7,880 nucleotides of DNA from Spirochaetaceae bacterium (GTDB lineage: Bacteria; Spirochaetota; Spirochaetia; Treponematales; Breznakiellaceae). Location of the stretch: positions 1 through 7,880 of the forward strand of contig JAITCP010000053.1 in the NCBI GenBank assembly GCA_031283025.1, given 5' to 3'. A program made the translations under genes and the position numbers. Below the pieces are notes generated by a model, which was not told the origin of the DNA, made no database searches, and saw only the letters and a program-made list of their open reading frames with translations. Of the stretch, positions 5,542 to 7,880 are shown piece after piece. The stretch's first letter is position 1; each line of letters opens with the position of its first letter.

Positions 5542-7880
5542 ATGTTAAAAAGCGGCAAATCCACGGCGTGCGCGGCGCTCGTTTTAGCGCTTATTCTGGT
5601 CGTATTTTCAGGATGCAAAAAAACTTCTTCCATTGAACAGTCCGGCCTGGCAGTAGAGGCCGTCTCGTTCCGTAACATACCCGGCATAACCAATAGCGAA
5701 ATAAACGCCATTGAAGCCCTGCAGGACAAATACGGCTCTTTCGTGTACGGAATCAACCCTACCACCGAGGCGTTTACCTGGAAAGACGGCGAACTGGACG
5801 GCTATGCCGTTATGTTCTGTAAATGGCTTTCCGAAATGTTTGGGATACAGTTCAAGCCGGTGTACTATCAATGGGACGAATTGCTTGAAGGGCTTGAGTC
5901 GGGCGGGGTCGATTTTACCGGAGAGCTTATGGCGACCTCCGAAAGCAGGGAGGAATATTTCCAGTCCGGCCCCACGATTAACCGCACGATAAAAGGCTAC
6001 CGCCTTGAAGGCGCACCCCCCATTGACATTATTCTACAGTCCCGCATACCGCGCTACGCGTTTTTAAGGGGGGCGGTCGTCGCCGACGATGTCGACAGGA
6101 CCACGCCGGAGTACACTTTCGAAAGGAGTATTATTAACAGCCACCGGGAAGCGTACCAACTGCTTAAAAGCGGCGAAATTGACTCATTTTTCGGCCTGGA
6201 TACCGCCGAGGGCGCGTTTGACGTATACGAAGACATTGTCAGTGAGGATTTTTACCCCCTGATTTTCCGTTCTTCCTGTCTATCGGCGCATAAGGAGGAA
6301 TTAAGGCCGATAATTTCCGTCCTTGACAAGGCTATGAGTACCGGCGTTCTTGAATATCTGACCGGCCTGCAAAAATCGGGGTATGACCGGTACCTGAGAA
6401 ACAGGATGGATACGCTTTTAACCGAAGAAGAGCGTTTATACATTGTAAAACACCCGGTTATACCGGTCGCCGCAGACTTTAGCAATTATCCGATTTCTTT
6501 TTTCGACAACCGCACCAATACATGGGAAGGGATTTATTTTGAGGCGTTAGGGGAAATTGCCAAGTTTACCGGGCTTACATTTGAAGTTGGCAATGAACAG
6601 GACGCGCTGTTTCCGGGCCTGATAAGCAGGCTTGAAAAAGGCGACCTCTTGATCCTACCGGAGTTGTTTCATATAAAAGAATATGAAGGCCGTTTCCTGT
6701 GGTCGGATGTCCCGCTTTTAGACGACAATTTTGTGTTTATTTCCAAGGCGGATTTCCGCAATGTCGACGTAAACGACGTTTTCCATTTACGCGTCGGCTT
6801 TAGGAGAGACACCTTATATTCCGAAGTTTTTAAGACGGTGTTTCCCGCCCACCGTGATTTCGTCGAATATGACACGCAGGAAGATGCATGGGAGGGCATG
6901 GAGCGCGGCGAATACGACGTGCTGTTCGCAAGCCGGCGCAGGCTGCTTATTTACACCAACTACTATGAGCAGTCGGGGTATAAATTAAACCTGGTGTTTA
7001 ACCACTGGTTTAGTTCTTATTTTGGGTATAACAAGGACGCCGCCATTCTAAAATCAATTGTAGACAAGGCGCTGCGCATTATCAATATAGATAATATTTC
7101 CAGCCAGTGGATTTATAAGACTTACGATTACCGGAGTAAAGTGGCGGCCGCCCAGCGCCCCTGGTTTATCGGCGCGGGGGTTTTACTTTTCATGGTTCTT
7201 TCTCTTATTACGATTCTTTTCATAAGGAGCCGCAGAGCCGGGAAAGAGCTGGACGAGCTTGTAAAGCACCGCACGAGCGACCTTGCGCTCCAAACCTCCA
7301 AGCTGGAAGCGATGTTTGATTCAATTCCCGACCTCCTGTTCTGCAAGGATTTGGATCACAGATACACGCAGTGCAACAATTCCTTTGAAAAGTTTATGGG
7401 TATGCAGGAAGCGGAATTTCTGGGAAAGACCAACGAAGACGGTACGTGGTTTTCTCCCGAACAGGCGGAGAAACTTGACAAAATAGAAAGGCAGGTAATA
7501 GCTGAAAACAAGACAACTACCTTTGAAGAGGTGATGAAATCGCCTGTTACAGGGAAGGAACGTAATTTTGAGACGGTTAAATCCCCAATCAGGCTTGGCG
7601 GCGAAGTTGTCGGGACAATCGCGATAAGGCGCGATATAACGCGGCGCAAAAAAGCGGAGAAAGACCTTGCGTACCAGACAACGATGATGCAAACGATGCT
7701 TAGCTCCCTTCCGGATGCCGTATTCTGCAAGGATTTGGACTTTCATTACACGCTGATAAACAAGTACATGGCGGAGTTGTTTAACAGAGAAGTGGAGGAC
7801 ATGTTAGGAAGGGACGATGTGGAAGCGCTGGGGCTGCCCCCGGAAACGGCGGCTATCGCCCGCGAGACCGACCGTAAAGT
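5542..7880 (+). CDS. BvgS-like sensor: lipobox, two solute-binding domains, TM helix, two PAS domains (3' end outside window)
   Basis: 779 codons are open to the window edge with no stop, so the protein is C-terminally incomplete here. Residues 1-25 are a signal sequence ending VFSGC, a loose spirochaete-type lipobox with Cys25. Residues about 64-290 form a first periplasmic solute-binding (SBP_bac_3, Venus-flytrap) domain. Residues 294-525 form a second, which opens with LTEEERLYIVKHPVIPVAAD, the hallmark of BvgS-type tandem flytraps. A membrane helix lies at 541-561, followed by a charged helix and a PAS domain (594-700, ending in the usual RRDITRRKKAE). A second PAS starts at about 720. 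By family knowledge a HisKA/HATPase kinase, often with receivers, should follow, but this is not visible. The likely role is sensing small nutrients such as amino acids in the periplasm and signalling inward. It lies 231 bases after the dCache hybrid kinase, in the same direction. Confidence 0.9.
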   Translation, partial: MLKSGKSTACAALVLALILVVFSGCKKTSSIEQSGLAVEAVSFRNIPGITNSEINAIEALQDKYGSFVYGINPTTEAFTWKDGELDGYAVMFCKWLSEMFGIQFKPVYYQWDELLEGLESGGVDFTGELMATSESREEYFQSGPTINRTIKGYRLEGAPPIDIILQSRIPRYAFLRGAVVADDVDRTTPEYTFERSIINSHREAYQLLKSGEIDSFFGLDTAEGAFDVYEDIVSEDFYPLIFRSSCLSAHKEELRPIISVLDKAMSTGVLEYLTGLQKSGYDRYLRNRMDTLLTEEERLYIVKHPVIPVAADFSNYPISFFDNRTNTWEGIYFEALGEIAKFTGLTFEVGNEQDALFPGLISRLEKGDLLILPELFHIKEYEGRFLWSDVPLLDDNFVFISKADFRNVDVNDVFHLRVGFRRDTLYSEVFKTVFPAHRDFVEYDTQEDAWEGMERGEYDVLFASRRRLLIYTNYYEQSGYKLNLVFNHWFSSYFGYNKDAAILKSIVDKALRIINIDNISSQWIYKTYDYRSKVAAAQRPWFIGAGVLLFMVLSLITILFIRSRRAGKELDELVKHRTSDLALQTSKLEAMFDSIPDLLFCKDLDHRYTQCNNSFEKFMGMQEAEFLGKTNEDGTWFSPEQAEKLDKIERQVIAENKTTTFEEVMKSPVTGKERNFETVKSPIRLGGEVVGTIAIRRDITRRKKAEKDLAYQTTMMQTMLSSLPDAVFCKDLDFHYTLINKYMAELFNREVEDMLGRDDVEALGLPPETAAIARETDRK
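7339..7355 (+). repeat. 17-base repeat in PAS domain 1
   Basis: TTCTGCAAGGATTTGGA is identical to 7723-7739, exactly 384 bases (128 codons) later and in the same frame. It encodes the FCKDLD start of the first PAS domain (residues 600-605), just after the SIPD turn. Confidence 0.95.
7723..7739 (+). repeat. 17-base repeat in PAS domain 2
   Basis: An exact second copy of the 7339-7355 sequence, encoding FCKDLD at residues 728-733 after the SLPD turn. Equal placement in both PAS domains suggests that they arose by internal duplication. Confidence 0.95.

Noticed and set aside
6054..7746. Several 60-140-codon minus-strand frames within the solute-binding sensor gene
   Set aside because: They all overlap a continuous plus-strand frame with clear solute-binding, membrane and PAS segments, and none has its own ribosome binding site or domain.

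Overview
The window looks like chromosomal DNA of a spirochaete, most likely a Treponema of the moderate-GC group that includes the termite-gut species. This is inferred from the kind of genes present: a SwrB-like coiled-coil protein beside a small conserved-looking protein, a treponeme-style outer-membrane beta-barrel protein, and large multidomain sensor kinases with a loose spirochaete lipobox. No marker gene settles the species.

Left part (1-1045, + strand): the end of an upstream gene overlaps a small 110-residue hydrophilic protein. This is followed by a 196-residue membrane-anchored coiled-coil protein with a DUF6115/SwrB-like helical C-terminus. The three reading frames look like the 3' end of an operon, possibly a motility operon. 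It ends in a hairpin with a C(UUCG)G tetraloop that contains the last stop codon. A second, oppositely oriented terminator (1068-1092) closes the convergent gene on the other side.

Centre (1127-2384, - strand): a gene for a secreted, probably outer-membrane beta-barrel protein lies directly downstream of a tRNA-Phe(GAA) gene. Only about 30 bases separate them, and the protein gene has no clear Shine-Dalgarno sequence. An annotation that begins the protein inside the tRNA would be wrong; the start at 2281 gives a clean signal peptide.

Intergenic region (2385-2757): 373 bases without a gene. The first half holds a dense cluster of perfect hairpins bounded by two identical 23-base repeats. The second half is AT-rich and carries promoter-like sequence for the next gene.

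Right part (2758-7880, + strand): two large sensor proteins in tandem. The first is a complete 850-residue hybrid histidine kinase (dCache sensor, HisKA, HATPase, two receiver domains, no HPt). The second, cut by the window edge, has a lipobox, two tandem periplasmic solute-binding (Venus-flytrap) domains, a membrane helix and two related PAS domains. By family knowledge it probably continues into a BvgS-like kinase. Each has its own promoter-like sequence. Together they suggest an environmental (probably amino acid or other small nutrient) sensing locus feeding a phosphorelay whose output partners lie outside the window.
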